Of a stretch of DNA of 58,037 bases, positions 35,169 to 44,695 are shown piece after piece (positions within the stretch are counted from its first letter, which is position 1; each line of letters begins with the position of its first letter). Position numbers and translations under genes: made by a program. The notes beneath the pieces are model-generated. The model was not told the DNA's origin. It worked only from the letters and a program-made list of their open reading frames with translations, and did not search any database. Source of the DNA: CAYRNY01 sp964425755 (lineage in GTDB: Bacteria > Chloroflexota > Anaerolineae > Aggregatilineales > Aggregatilineaceae); contig CAYRNY010000023.1 in assembly GCA_964425755.1 (NCBI GenBank), positions 1 to 58,037 of the forward strand. The letters are read 5' to 3'.

Positions 35169-35981
35169 TTACCGCCGTGGCGGGCCTGCGCCATCAGGCG
35201 GGCCGGCACCTTCAGGCGGGCCGACATCATCGGGCGGGCCGACATCATCGGGCGGACCTGCACCTTCCGGTGGACCGACGTCAACCGGCGGGCGGGCGTG
35301 ATCCGGGCGACCAACGGCAAGGCCCGGCGCGAACTTACCCGGTACCAGGTCGAAGCTAAGCATGATCTCGCCCCAGCCCTCACCTGCCGCTTTGCGGTCG
35401 AGCAGTTCCTGGACTGTGAGCTCATCCGACTGGGCCACGATCTGCTCGGCCAGCATGATCTCACCGAAGCCGAAGCCGTCGCAGAACCACCCCATGATGG
35501 TGTCATAGTCTTCGTCATACTTCTCGGCCAGGGCTTCACCGACAGGATGCGGATCAACATCAACGCAGCTATCGCCAGCGTCTTCCTCATCTTCCTCGTC
35601 GTCGCCCTCATCTATTTCTTCGTCGTCCCCGACCTCTTCATCAATGTCTTCCAACACTTCGAGGTCGATGGCCTGAATTGTCTCTCCATCGGGCAACAGG
35701 TAGCCGGTCAGCACGACGTCGTCCCCTACGCTGAGCAGCGCGGGGAGAAAGCCTGCAGCGGGCGCGACGGTCACGACAACCGCATCACCCACGCTAAAGA
35801 TGTCGGACTCACCATCGATTTCGGTGACCTCACCGCTCACAATGATGAGATCATCTTCGAGCACATCGACGGTCCCCTCAATTGTAAACACCGGGCTGTC
35901 GCCACCCTGCGCGCGTGCCATCACCGGGGTGACTGCGACAGCGATCAATATGAGGATGGTCAGCCAAAGCCTTCGTTTCAT
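35169..35981 (-). CDS. Secreted DUF5666-like protein with acidic linker and Gly-Pro-Pro tail
   Basis: The 270-residue protein has a signal peptide (cleavage near ARAQ, residue 24), a strand-rich N-terminal domain resembling DUF5666 (FTIEGTVDVLEDDLIIVSGE), a very acidic stretch of Asp/Glu (about 113-137), a helical domain (VGEALAEKYDEDYDTIMGWF, GEGWGEIMLSFDLVPG) and a tail of repeated G-P-P units ending in RR. The tail matches that of the sigma-factor partner. AAAAGGAG lies 8 bases before the ATG. It probably belongs to the same regulon and works at the cell surface; no enzymatic motif was seen. Confidence 0.72.
   Translation of the reverse strand: MKRRLWLTILILIAVAVTPVMARAQGGDSPVFTIEGTVDVLEDDLIIVSGEVTEIDGESDIFSVGDAVVVTVAPAAGFLPALLSVGDDVVLTGYLLPDGETIQAIDLEVLEDIDEEVGDDEEIDEGDDEEDEEDAGDSCVDVDPHPVGEALAEKYDEDYDTIMGWFCDGFGFGEIMLAEQIVAQSDELTVQELLDRKAAGEGWGEIMLSFDLVPGKFAPGLAVGRPDHARPPVDVGPPEGAGPPDDVGPPDDVGPPEGAGPPDGAGPPRR
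35172..35297 (-). repeat. Coding repeat: Gly-Pro-Pro hexapeptides
   Basis: Seven G/R-P-P units at intervals of six residues (VGPPEGAGPPDDVGPP type). On the DNA, 18-base units are repeated almost exactly around 35219-35255. It is a tandem coding repeat and not a CRISPR array. Confidence 0.85.
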
Positions 35982-36278
35982 TGCGCAACTCCTTTTGACT
36001 TGCAATATGGTATCTATGCTGTCTAAAAAATCGCGAAAAAGTTTCGCTACCCAGCCGGTCAATTCCCAGCACGGATCGTTTCGCGACGTTTGAGAGTGCC
36101 AGCTTACCGGGCCATCGCCGAAGTTTACCGCCCCTGCTGCAAATGCTATGCTTGTATATAGCGACAGGGTTTGGCCCGGACGCAGATGGTTTGACTCATT
36201 GCCCCCTATCGCTGACGGAACAAAGCGTTAGGGCTGACTTGTCGTCCGTTGACGTTACAGCCAACCTGGAGTCAAAAA

Positions 36279-37487
36279 ATGCCACACCAAACCAAACACC
36301 TGGATGATCATCCCGTTTCGGCCCACCAACCGCAGTGGGAAATCGGGAGCTTTCTACGCTACGAACAGGAGCGCCCGGACATCGTTTCGATAACGCGGGA
36401 TTGGGAAGGCGAAGTGCCCCGGAAAACAAACGACGCTGTGATACAGATCTTGCAGGGGGACTACCCCGCAAACGTCTTTTTGGCGGAACTGCCCCGGGCC
36501 CAGGGATGGACGCGCAAGCTCAAGCTGTTCATCCCCGGCCAGGAAGGGTGCATCGTCAATGTTATCGGCGGTGGTGCGCCGCGCCTGTTGCTGGGCGACG
36601 ACGTGGTGTATCAACTGCCAAACCCCACTGCAAAACGCAGAGCGGCCACCTATCGCCATTTTCTGGCCGACAAAGGCGTGACAGAGGAAGCTCTCATGTT
36701 TGACGAGGTGCAGGGGGGACTGTCGTTGCCGCTCGCCAATCTCATTCACGAGCGCATGACACACGCCGCGGCCCTGGTCGGGGATAGTGTCGCCGTCCCC
36801 ACCTTGCTCGCCAGGGGCCATCTGAGCATTCCACGCTGGGATGGTGCGTTCCTGGTTTACAGTGAGGCGTTGAATTATCGCCCGCGGCACTATCTTAGGC
36901 CAGAGTATATTCACCAGAAATTCAACGGCAAGCGCGGCTTGGAAATCTTTCTGGCGGGCGTTAGAAACCTGTTTCAGATTCTACGCCAGATAAACAAGCA
37001 CGAAGATGGCATGTTTCACATGGACCTGGTGCACCGGCTGCAGGGGGGCAGTGCCAACGTAGGCTTCACACCTGACGGGAAAGCTGTCATCAAAGGCTGG
37101 GGGCGTCGAATCACTGAGCAAATTGGCGAATGGCCCTCCAGCGACCGCCGGACGTACCAGTTGCGGGAAGTGATAGGCGCGTTGGCAGGCTTGCTCCAGG
37201 ATGTCTCAATCAGCGGCATCCGCGGTGAGCAGCGACATCGCCTGTTGGTCGATATCGTTTGGGCGGGCCTCGGAGAGTACACCGATCGATACGGCAAAAT
37301 CGACCGCGTGTCGTTGGCATCTGGCTTTCCAAGCAACGCCGACCGGTTTGTCAAGTCAACCCGGACGTTTCTGAGCGAAGGGGATAGCAGCGACGATCTG
37401 CTCGCCTCGCTTTTGTATCAAGAAAGCAGGCAGTTGGAAAACGGCGTCAAACACTGGTTAATTGAGTGTGTTACCCATTATGTATAA
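36279..37487 (+). CDS. Protein of unknown function
   Basis: The 402-residue protein was not assigned to a family. It has no signal peptide or membrane helix. The N-terminal third contains paired strand-like stretches (KLKLFIPGQEGCIVNVIGGG); the middle has RWDGAFLVYSEALNY; the C-terminal half has HMDLVHRLQGGSANVGF followed by DGKAVIKGWGRR. That last stretch loosely recalls the catalytic loop of kinase-like folds (HxD ... N ... W), but the spacing is wrong and the DFG Asp is missing, so this is only a hint. TGGAG lies about 8 bases before the chosen ATG. It stands alone between a leftward gene on its left and a leftward operon end on its right. Confidence 0.75.
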   Translation: MPHQTKHLDDHPVSAHQPQWEIGSFLRYEQERPDIVSITRDWEGEVPRKTNDAVIQILQGDYPANVFLAELPRAQGWTRKLKLFIPGQEGCIVNVIGGGAPRLLLGDDVVYQLPNPTAKRRAATYRHFLADKGVTEEALMFDEVQGGLSLPLANLIHERMTHAAALVGDSVAVPTLLARGHLSIPRWDGAFLVYSEALNYRPRHYLRPEYIHQKFNGKRGLEIFLAGVRNLFQILRQINKHEDGMFHMDLVHRLQGGSANVGFTPDGKAVIKGWGRRITEQIGEWPSSDRRTYQLREVIGALAGLLQDVSISGIRGEQRHRLLVDIVWAGLGEYTDRYGKIDRVSLASGFPSNADRFVKSTRTFLSEGDSSDDLLASLLYQESRQLENGVKHWLIECVTHYV

Positions 37488-37652
37488 GTGCCTGCCGGAT
37501 CAGCAGCAGCACGACGATCGGGACTGCGCCTTGGCATTGTGCGCGTCCTGGGCGCCATCTGAAGACTCAACCAGGAGCACGACGCTAGAGCCTGTTCCGG
37601 TCGAAAGGCCGATTTGCAGCGCCCGCAACAGCACCAGGATCGCGTCGGCAGC

Positions 37653-38459
37653 CTACCAGGCGCAGTAGCCGCCGTCGATGACCAGGTCGTGCCCGGTCAT
37701 CGCATCAGATACCGCCGCCGCCAGATAGACGACCGCGCCCTGCAAATCTGTGACTTCCAGCATTTTGCCCTGGGGCGTGCGCGCCATCCACTGCGGCAGC
37801 ATGTCCTGCCCGACCGGCGTCGCGAGCAGGTCGTCAACCAGCTTGGTACGCGTGTAGCCCGGGCTGATGCTGTTAACGCGCACACCGCGCGGCGCCCATT
37901 CGGCGGCCAGCGAGGTCGTCATGTGTATCACACCGGCCTTGGTCGTGTTATAGACGACTTGATTCTGCGGCGTGTTTGAAATGATACCGGAAATAGAGGC
38001 AGTATTGATGATTTTGCCATAACCAGCCTGCAGCATAACCTTGCCGGCGGCCTGCGCACAGAAAAACGCGCCGCGCAGGTTCAGGTTACATATACGGTCC
38101 CAGTTCTCCTCGCTGACCTCTTCGGCTGCCGTCCAGTCGCCAATGCCTGCGTTGTTCACAGCGATCGTCAGTTTGCCCCACTTGCTCAGTACCGCGTCCA
38201 CCATCTTCTCAATCTGCTCGACCTTGGTCACGTCCGCCGTTACAGCAAGCGCGTCGATGCCCTTGTTAGCAAGCTCATTGGCGACACTCTCCGCCAGCTC
38301 GCCGTCGATATCGACCACCGCGACCGCCGCCCCGGCCTCACCGAGCGCGTGAGCGTATGCGCGACCGATACCCTGCCCACCGCCGGTTACGTAGGCGACG
38401 CGTCCGGCGAGTGAAAAACGTTCAAGTATTGGTTTGGCTGAGAGAACAACATCTGTCAT
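37653..38459 (-). CDS. Short-chain dehydrogenase/reductase (polyol or sugar dehydrogenase type)
   Basis: The 268-residue classical SDR has TGGGQGIG, VNNAG and the catalytic Y-N-T-T-K. Asp in VVDIDG after the second strand favours NAD. It resembles gluconate 5-dehydrogenase or mannitol/arabinitol dehydrogenase-like SDRs. It is the last gene of a nine-gene leftward operon with a sugar importer and four other dehydrogenases. GGAGAAG lies 7 bases before the ATG. The substrate cannot be fixed from sequence. Confidence 0.88.
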   Translation of the reverse strand: MTDVVLSAKPILERFSLAGRVAYVTGGGQGIGRAYAHALGEAGAAVAVVDIDGELAESVANELANKGIDALAVTADVTKVEQIEKMVDAVLSKWGKLTIAVNNAGIGDWTAAEEVSEENWDRICNLNLRGAFFCAQAAGKVMLQAGYGKIINTASISGIISNTPQNQVVYNTTKAGVIHMTTSLAAEWAPRGVRVNSISPGYTRTKLVDDLLATPVGQDMLPQWMARTPQGKMLEVTDLQGAVVYLAAAVSDAMTGHDLVIDGGYCAW

Positions 38460-38483
38460 CGAATCTTCTCCGTCTCTAAAAAA

Positions 38484-39497
38484 TTAAGGCGTAATCTGGT
38501 ATTGCACCTTCATGCGTGCCGGGTCCGACTGTGCCAGCTCAAACCCGGTGGCAAAATCTTCGATCGGCAGGACATGCGAGATCAGCGCTTCGACCTTCAC
38601 AGTGCCGCTCTCGATCATGGCGATGCTCGCCTGGAAGGTGCGGTTGACGGCAAAGCTGCCGATGATCGTCAGGTCTTTGCGGAAGATATCATAAGGCATG
38701 ATCGCGATCTGCGCGTCGCGCGGTGTGACGCCAAAAACCCACAGCGTGCCGCGCGGGCGCAAGTATTGCATCGCCCCTTCAAGCACGTGGGGAATACCGG
38801 TCGCGTCCACAACCAGATCGAATCCCTCCGGCGCGATCGCCTTCAGGCGCTGCGCCTGATCGTCATTCGCGAGCACTGTATCAGACGCGCCAAGCTCGGC
38901 GGCCAACGCCAGCCGGTGCGCCACGATATCGACCACGACCAGCTTCCCCGCGCCGCCGTGACGCAGCGCCTGCGTCAGCAGGCACCCCATCGGCCCGGCG
39001 CCGAAGATCAACACGCTCGCGCCCGGGGGGATGTCGAGCCGTTCCAGGCCCCACGCGACGCAAGCAAGCGGTTCGACCAGCGCCGCCGCCGCAAACGACA
39101 TATCCCCGATCGGGAACACGTTACCTTCCGGCACGACGACAAACTCCGCAAACGCGCCGTCACGCGTGACGCCGACCGCCGCGAGGTTGTGGCACTGGTT
39201 CGGTTCGTTGCGCTGGCACGCCGGGCAGCGGTTGCAGGGAATGTTGGGGTCTGCGGTCACCCGGTCGCCGACCTGGTAACGCGTCACCCGCTCGCCGACA
39301 CCGGCGATCACACCGCTGAACTCATGCCCCGGGATCAACGGGTACTGCGCTTCATATTCGCCTTTGAGAATATGAATGTCGGTCCCGCATATCCCTGCTG
39401 CACGCACCTGAATCAGCACATCATCCGGGCCAGGACGAGGGATTTCCGCATTACCAAAACTGGCCCGTCCTGGCGCTTCGATTTTCCCGGCTCTCAT
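38484..39497 (-). CDS. Zinc-dependent medium-chain dehydrogenase (sorbitol/threonine dehydrogenase-like)
   Basis: The 337-residue MDR protein has the catalytic zinc ligands Cys (AAGICGTDIH) and GHE (IPGHEFSG), a complete structural zinc lobe of four Cys (CNRCPACQRNEPNQC) and the Rossmann motif FGAGPMG. VVDIVAHR suggests NAD. It likely oxidises a secondary alcohol of a polyol. The ATG at 39497 was chosen; a GTG four codons upstream (39509) is in frame and has GGAA nearby, so it is an alternative. It is the only one of the three MDRs in this operon with an intact structural zinc site. Confidence 0.88.
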   Translation of the reverse strand: MRAGKIEAPGRASFGNAEIPRPGPDDVLIQVRAAGICGTDIHILKGEYEAQYPLIPGHEFSGVIAGVGERVTRYQVGDRVTADPNIPCNRCPACQRNEPNQCHNLAAVGVTRDGAFAEFVVVPEGNVFPIGDMSFAAAALVEPLACVAWGLERLDIPPGASVLIFGAGPMGCLLTQALRHGGAGKLVVVDIVAHRLALAAELGASDTVLANDDQAQRLKAIAPEGFDLVVDATGIPHVLEGAMQYLRPRGTLWVFGVTPRDAQIAIMPYDIFRKDLTIIGSFAVNRTFQASIAMIESGTVKVEALISHVLPIEDFATGFELAQSDPARMKVQYQITP

Positions 39498-39522
39498 GGT
39501 TTTTCTCACTTTTCCATCCTGG

Positions 39523-40620
39523 CTATGGCTTGAGGATCACCTTGATTGATTGGTCACCCGAAGCCACCAGATCAAACCCGTGTTGGAAGTCCACCAGTGG
39601 CAGTTCGTGGGTCACGATCTGGTCCAGCGGTAACTGCTGTTTTGCGATCATGTCGATGGCTACCGGGTAGGTGAACGGGCTAAGGCTCGATCCGTGTATG
39701 TTCAGCTCTTTATGATCGCCGATGATGGACCAATCGACCGTGGCCGGTTCGCCCATTACGCTGAACTCGACGAATGTGCCGCCCTTGCACAGCATGTCAA
39801 GCCCCTGCTGCACCGCTGCCGGATGTCCTGTCGCCTCGATGTACACGTCACAGCCATAGCCATCCGTCAGGCCGAGCACTTCGGACACAGCATCCACCTT
39901 GCGGGGATTGAACGTAAGATCGGCACCGCACGCCTTCGCCACGTCCAGCCGGTGATCGTTGAGGTCGAGCGCGATCAGCAAGCGCGGGCTTTTGAGACGC
40001 GCCGCCGCCACCATGCCCAACCCGAGCGGTCCTACCCCTGCGATGACCACGACGTGCTCGAATTCGATCTCACCGCGCTGCACCGCGTGGATCGAACACG
40101 CCAACGGTTCAATGAACGCCGCATGCGTGGGCGGGATCGACGCGGGCACCTTGTAGTTGAGCGCGCCCTGGGGGAACTTCATGTATTCCGCCATCGCGCC
40201 AAAGGTTTTCTGGCGGAAGCCGTACACATTGTGCTCCGAACACAGCCAGTACTGCCCGCGCGCGGCGTAGCGGTCGGTCCAGGTCGGCACGATCTGTTCT
40301 GATACTGCCAGGTCGCCCAGCGCCAACCCGTACTTGGCACCAGCACCCGCGCCGAGCGCGACGACTTCCCCGACGAACTCATGCCCGGCGATCACGGGCG
40401 GCTGGCAGTAGCCCGCAGCCTCGCCATGCCCCCAGAACGCTTCCGCGCCCTGGTAGCATTTCAGGTCGCTGGCACAGATGCCCACCGCCAGCACGCGGAT
40501 CACCACTTCTTCAGGGCCGGGACGGGGGACCTGCCATTCCTGCAACCGGTAATCTTCCGGGCCATAGCATACAACCGCTTGCATAGTGTCAGGTAGTGGT
40601 TCTTTCGCCTCGTAGTTCAT
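39523..40620 (-). CDS. Zinc-dependent medium-chain dehydrogenase (erythritol/threitol dehydrogenase-like)
   Basis: The 365-residue MDR protein has catalytic zinc ligands in VGICASDLK and IAGHEFVGE and the Rossmann stretch AGVGPLGLGMV. The EQIVPTWTDRY and YWLCSEHNVYGF segments recall erythritol/L-threitol dehydrogenases, but only one of the four structural-zinc Cys remains. It probably oxidises a tetritol or pentitol with NAD (IALDLN). The ATG at 40620 has no clear ribosome site; a GTG at 40635 is also possible. The gap to the upstream gene is 25 bases. Confidence 0.85.
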   Translation of the reverse strand: MNYEAKEPLPDTMQAVVCYGPEDYRLQEWQVPRPGPEEVVIRVLAVGICASDLKCYQGAEAFWGHGEAAGYCQPPVIAGHEFVGEVVALGAGAGAKYGLALGDLAVSEQIVPTWTDRYAARGQYWLCSEHNVYGFRQKTFGAMAEYMKFPQGALNYKVPASIPPTHAAFIEPLACSIHAVQRGEIEFEHVVVIAGVGPLGLGMVAAARLKSPRLLIALDLNDHRLDVAKACGADLTFNPRKVDAVSEVLGLTDGYGCDVYIEATGHPAAVQQGLDMLCKGGTFVEFSVMGEPATVDWSIIGDHKELNIHGSSLSPFTYPVAIDMIAKQQLPLDQIVTHELPLVDFQHGFDLVASGDQSIKVILKP

Positions 40621-40645
40621 GGTTGGTCTATACACCTTTGACCGG

Positions 40646-41440
40646 TCACGTAATGACCTTCAACATGCCGCCATCAATGTAGTACGTCGAGCCGACGCTG
40701 TAGCTTGCCCGGGGCGAAGCGAGAAACACAACCAGGTTAGCCACCTCTTGCGGGGTAGCAAAACGCTTGATCGCCGCGTGTTCGTCAGCGATGGCGTCCA
40801 GGTAGTCCTGCGGCGTCTGGTCGGTGCCGGCGGTGAGTTCCGTCGCGGTGTTCACCCAATCGGGCGTCAACACCAGCCCGGCATTGATGGTGTTCACGCG
40901 GATGTTGTCCTTGATGAATTCGTGCGCCATATTCTTGGACAACATCACGAGCGCCGCCTTGGTCACGTTGTAGATCGGCTCGTACCATAGCGGCTGAGTC
41001 GCGCAGATCGACGCGTTATTGAGGATCGCGCCGCCGCCGCGTTTGCGCATCGACGGCACCAGCCCGCGCGCCATGCGTACCGCCGCCATGACGTGCAGGT
41101 CCCAGAAATGCTGCCACTTTTCATCTGGCGCATCCATGATCGTTTCGTTACTGCCGGTCCCGGCGTTGTTCACCAGGATATCCGCGCCGCCGAATTCCGC
41201 TTCGATCGCGGTTATAAAACGCGCGATGTCAGCAGCTTTCGAAACATCAGCAGGCACGCCGACCACTGTCACGCCGTATTTTTCGCCCAGTTCCTGGGTG
41301 CGCTGCGCGAGCCGGTCCTCCTGGCGCGCGCACAGCGCAAGATGCACACCTTCCCTGGCGAACTCCTCCGCGACGGCCAGCCCGATCCCTACACTGCCGC
41401 CGGTGATGACGGCTACCTTATCCTTCAGTCCGAGATCCAT
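40646..41440 (-). CDS. Short-chain dehydrogenase/reductase
   Basis: The 264-residue classical SDR has TGGSVGIG, VNNAG, a catalytic Ser region NNASICAT and Y-N-V-T-K. After the second strand it reads LCARQEDR, with Arg rather than Asp, which suggests NADP. It lies between two MDR genes in the polyol operon with short gaps on both sides. It may oxidise or reduce a ketose or polyol intermediate. The ribosome site is weak (GAGAC), consistent with coupled translation. Confidence 0.87.
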   Translation of the reverse strand: MDLGLKDKVAVITGGSVGIGLAVAEEFAREGVHLALCARQEDRLAQRTQELGEKYGVTVVGVPADVSKAADIARFITAIEAEFGGADILVNNAGTGSNETIMDAPDEKWQHFWDLHVMAAVRMARGLVPSMRKRGGGAILNNASICATQPLWYEPIYNVTKAALVMLSKNMAHEFIKDNIRVNTINAGLVLTPDWVNTATELTAGTDQTPQDYLDAIADEHAAIKRFATPQEVANLVVFLASPRASYSVGSTYYIDGGMLKVIT

Positions 41441-41458
41441 GATGTCAGTCTCGCTGCC

Positions 41459-42496
<1,038 letters not shown>

Positions 42497-42529
42497 TTTT
42501 TCTCCTGTTCAAACTGGTTAGTTACCTGT

Positions 42530-42817
42530 CTAGCCACGGGCGATAATGATAGCGGATACGATGAGCATCAGGATCGTCGCAACCGTGAGCGTGATGTGCT
42601 CTGCCAAAAACCGCATCCACAACAGATGAACCGCAACGGTGATAAGTAAGCTCACGAATACCCGGTCAAACGGGTTGGTTTCGAAGGGCAGGAACCCGCG
42701 CCGCTTGCCTTTGAAGCGGACCGTTTGCATCCGGGTGCGGAACTTGCCGTAACGTGAATGCTTCGAGTAATCAGGAATCTTGCGTCCGAAATGGTCGCTG
42801 GACTGTTCGTTACCCAC
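42530..42817 (-). CDS. Small two-helix membrane protein
   Basis: The 95-residue product has a basic, polar N-terminal half (RFKGKRRGF) and two hydrophobic segments near the C-terminus (about 52-70 and 74-93), so it is probably a small inner-membrane protein with a cytosolic N-terminus. It begins with GTG; AAAGGAG lies 7 bases upstream and overlaps the end of the permease gene. Its position between the permeases and dehydrogenases suggests an accessory part of the importer, but no family was recognised. Confidence 0.7.
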   Translation of the reverse strand: MGNEQSSDHFGRKIPDYSKHSRYGKFRTRMQTVRFKGKRRGFLPFETNPFDRVFVSLLITVAVHLLWMRFLAEHITLTVATILMLIVSAIIIARG

Positions 42818-42821
42818 AGCG

Positions 42822-43679
42822 TTACTCCTTTACCGCGCCGAACGTCAAGCCCATCACGATATAGCGCTGGACGAACGAAATGAAAACCAGTGCCGGCAGC
42901 AAGGTGAGCGTCGCCACAGCCGCCATTTCGCCCCAGTTAGTGCCCGTCACCGTCACGAATTCGGCGAGACCGGTCGTTATGGTGCGTGCCTCGACGCTGG
43001 TCAGTGTGGCGGCGAACAGATACTCGTTCCACGAAAAGATCCAGCTCAAGATCGCAGTGATAGCCAGGCCAGGCGCGGCCAATGGAACGATGATGCGCCA
43101 AAGGATTCGGCCTGTACCGGCCCCATCGACCATCGCGGCTTCGTCCAGCTCAACCGGTATGCCGTCGATCATGCCCTGCAATACCCAGATCGAGAATGGC
43201 AAGTTAAATACACAGTAAAGCAAGATCAATCCGATCCGCGTGTCGTACAACGACCAGTCGCCATACCTGAACGTCTTGGTGAAGAGCAGAAACAACGGCA
43301 GCAAAAACACGGCAGGCGGAGCCATGCGGTTGGTGATCGTCCAGAAGAAGATATTGTCCGCCCCGGCCAGGTGCCAGCGCGAGAGCGCGTAACAAGCCAG
43401 CAGGGCCAGCACCGTCACCAGCAGCGCGTTCAGCGTCGCGACCACGATCGAGTTCATCATGTAGCCGCGCAGCGTCGAATCGTGGATGATATTGAGGTAG
43501 TTATCCTCATAGAACGAGCGAATAATGAAATTAGGGCGGTCGAACAACTGGACACGACTACGTGCTGAAACGACGATCATCCAGTAGATCGGAACCAGGG
43601 TGATGAGCGCCACTGCCGTCCAGATCCCGTATACCGAGGCATAATGCGTGACTTTGCGGGCGAGTTTTGACTGGATCAT
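42822..43679 (-). CDS. Carbohydrate ABC transporter permease (MalG-type)
   Basis: The 285-residue protein has six predicted membrane segments and the EAA loop LDEAAMVDGAGTGRILWRI typical of CUT1 permeases. It pairs with the MalF-type permease encoded just upstream; the genes overlap as ATGA. The ATG at 43679 follows GGGGAGG with 7-base spacing; longer in-frame starts would run into the upstream gene. Substrates of the closest transporter types are sugars or polyols, which fits the dehydrogenases downstream. Confidence 0.92.
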   Translation of the reverse strand: MIQSKLARKVTHYASVYGIWTAVALITLVPIYWMIVVSARSRVQLFDRPNFIIRSFYEDNYLNIIHDSTLRGYMMNSIVVATLNALLVTVLALLACYALSRWHLAGADNIFFWTITNRMAPPAVFLLPLFLLFTKTFRYGDWSLYDTRIGLILLYCVFNLPFSIWVLQGMIDGIPVELDEAAMVDGAGTGRILWRIIVPLAAPGLAITAILSWIFSWNEYLFAATLTSVEARTITTGLAEFVTVTGTNWGEMAAVATLTLLPALVFISFVQRYIVMGLTFGAVKE

Positions 43680-44557
43680 CGCTGTGCCTCCCCTCGTCTT
43701 TGTTGCCCAATCGCCGTGTAAAGCAACCACGAGATCACGATCGTGAAGTACAGTGTGAGCAAAGACATAGCTGCTCCATAGCCGTAGTCCGTTTGTGGGA
43801 ACACGACGCGCCAAATATGGAGCCCTGTATAGCGCGTCGCAGCCGCCGGGCCGCCGCCGGTAAGCATCCACACCTCATCGACCGTTCGCAGCGCGTCCAT
43901 CAACCGGATGAACACCGTGCTCAGGATAATCGGGCGCAACAACGGCAGTTTGACGTACCAGAACACCTGCAACCGGTTCGCACCGTCGACTAATGCCTGC
44001 TCCAGCGGCTCGTTGGGCAAAGACACCAGCCCTCCGAGCATCGTCAGCGTTACGAACGGAGTCCAGTGCCAGATGTCCATGATCACAGTGGTCCAGAACG
44101 CGTGGTCGGCGGACCTTGAGATGCTGTATTCGAAGTCAAACCAGCGGTCCAGGAAAAATGGCACCGGGCCGAAACCGGGGATCGTGAGCAGCCGCCACGT
44201 CGCGCCAACAGCCAGCGGCGCCACCATCAAGGGGATGGTATGAATCACGCGGAAGACCGACTTCCCTGGGAACTCGACCGTGAGCATGTTCGCCAGGAAA
44301 TAGCCAATCACAAGCTGAAAAAGAATGGCATACGTCGCAAACTTAATTGTCAGCTTCAACGATTTCAGATACGGCTCATCGAACACCAAACGGCGATAAT
44401 TATCGAGGCCCGTATAGGCCATCCCCTCGCGGACCGAAAACGCGTTCCAGTCGAAGAAGCCCACGTAAAGGATGTAAAAGAACGGAAGCAGGCCAACGAT
44501 AAACAAGATGATCAGCGACGGTGAGATGAAGAACCATGCAGTTCGATTTTGGCGCAT
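43676..44557 (-). CDS. Carbohydrate ABC transporter permease (MalF-type)
   Basis: The 293-residue protein has six predicted membrane segments and the EAA-like loop LEQALVDGANRLQVFWYVKL. It forms a heterodimer with the MalG-type protein whose start overlaps its stop. Its N-terminus (WFFISPSLIILFIVGLLPFF) is typical of CUT1 permeases. GGAAGC lies 8 bases before the ATG. A strong hairpin lies between it and the binding-protein gene. No ATPase gene is present in the operon, so a shared MsmX/UgpC-type ATPase from elsewhere is expected. Confidence 0.92.
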   Translation of the reverse strand: MRQNRTAWFFISPSLIILFIVGLLPFFYILYVGFFDWNAFSVREGMAYTGLDNYRRLVFDEPYLKSLKLTIKFATYAILFQLVIGYFLANMLTVEFPGKSVFRVIHTIPLMVAPLAVGATWRLLTIPGFGPVPFFLDRWFDFEYSISRSADHAFWTTVIMDIWHWTPFVTLTMLGGLVSLPNEPLEQALVDGANRLQVFWYVKLPLLRPIILSTVFIRLMDALRTVDEVWMLTGGGPAAATRYTGLHIWRVVFPQTDYGYGAAMSLLTLYFTIVISWLLYTAIGQQRRGEAQR

Positions 44558-44630
44558 AATTATGCTTCCAGTTTAATGATTGACATTTAGAATTATAGTA
44601 AAGCTGTTAGTAACTCCTGGCGATATTGAA

Positions 44631-44673
44631 GGGGTATGGCAACCCCGCTTGAGAACGACAGTTGCCATACCCC
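44631..44673 (-). repeat. Strong intergenic stem-loop after the binding-protein gene
   Basis: GGGGTATGGCAAC (44631-44643) and GTTGCCATACCCC (44661-44673) form a perfect 13-base stem with a 17-base loop in the 138-base gap. No T-tract follows on the minus strand, so partial termination or protection of the upstream mRNA is more likely than a full stop. Confidence 0.75.
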
Positions 44674-44695
44674 ACAGCTTTACGGCCCGATTTTA

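Noticed and set aside
35172..35297. Short direct repeats that could suggest a CRISPR array
   Set aside because: The 18-base units are continuous, in frame and encode Gly-Pro-Pro hexapeptides; there are no spacers.
37016..37120. Protein-kinase catalytic loop in the orphan protein
   Set aside because: The distance from HxD to Asn is too long and the metal-binding Asp of the DFG position is missing, so no kinase call was made.
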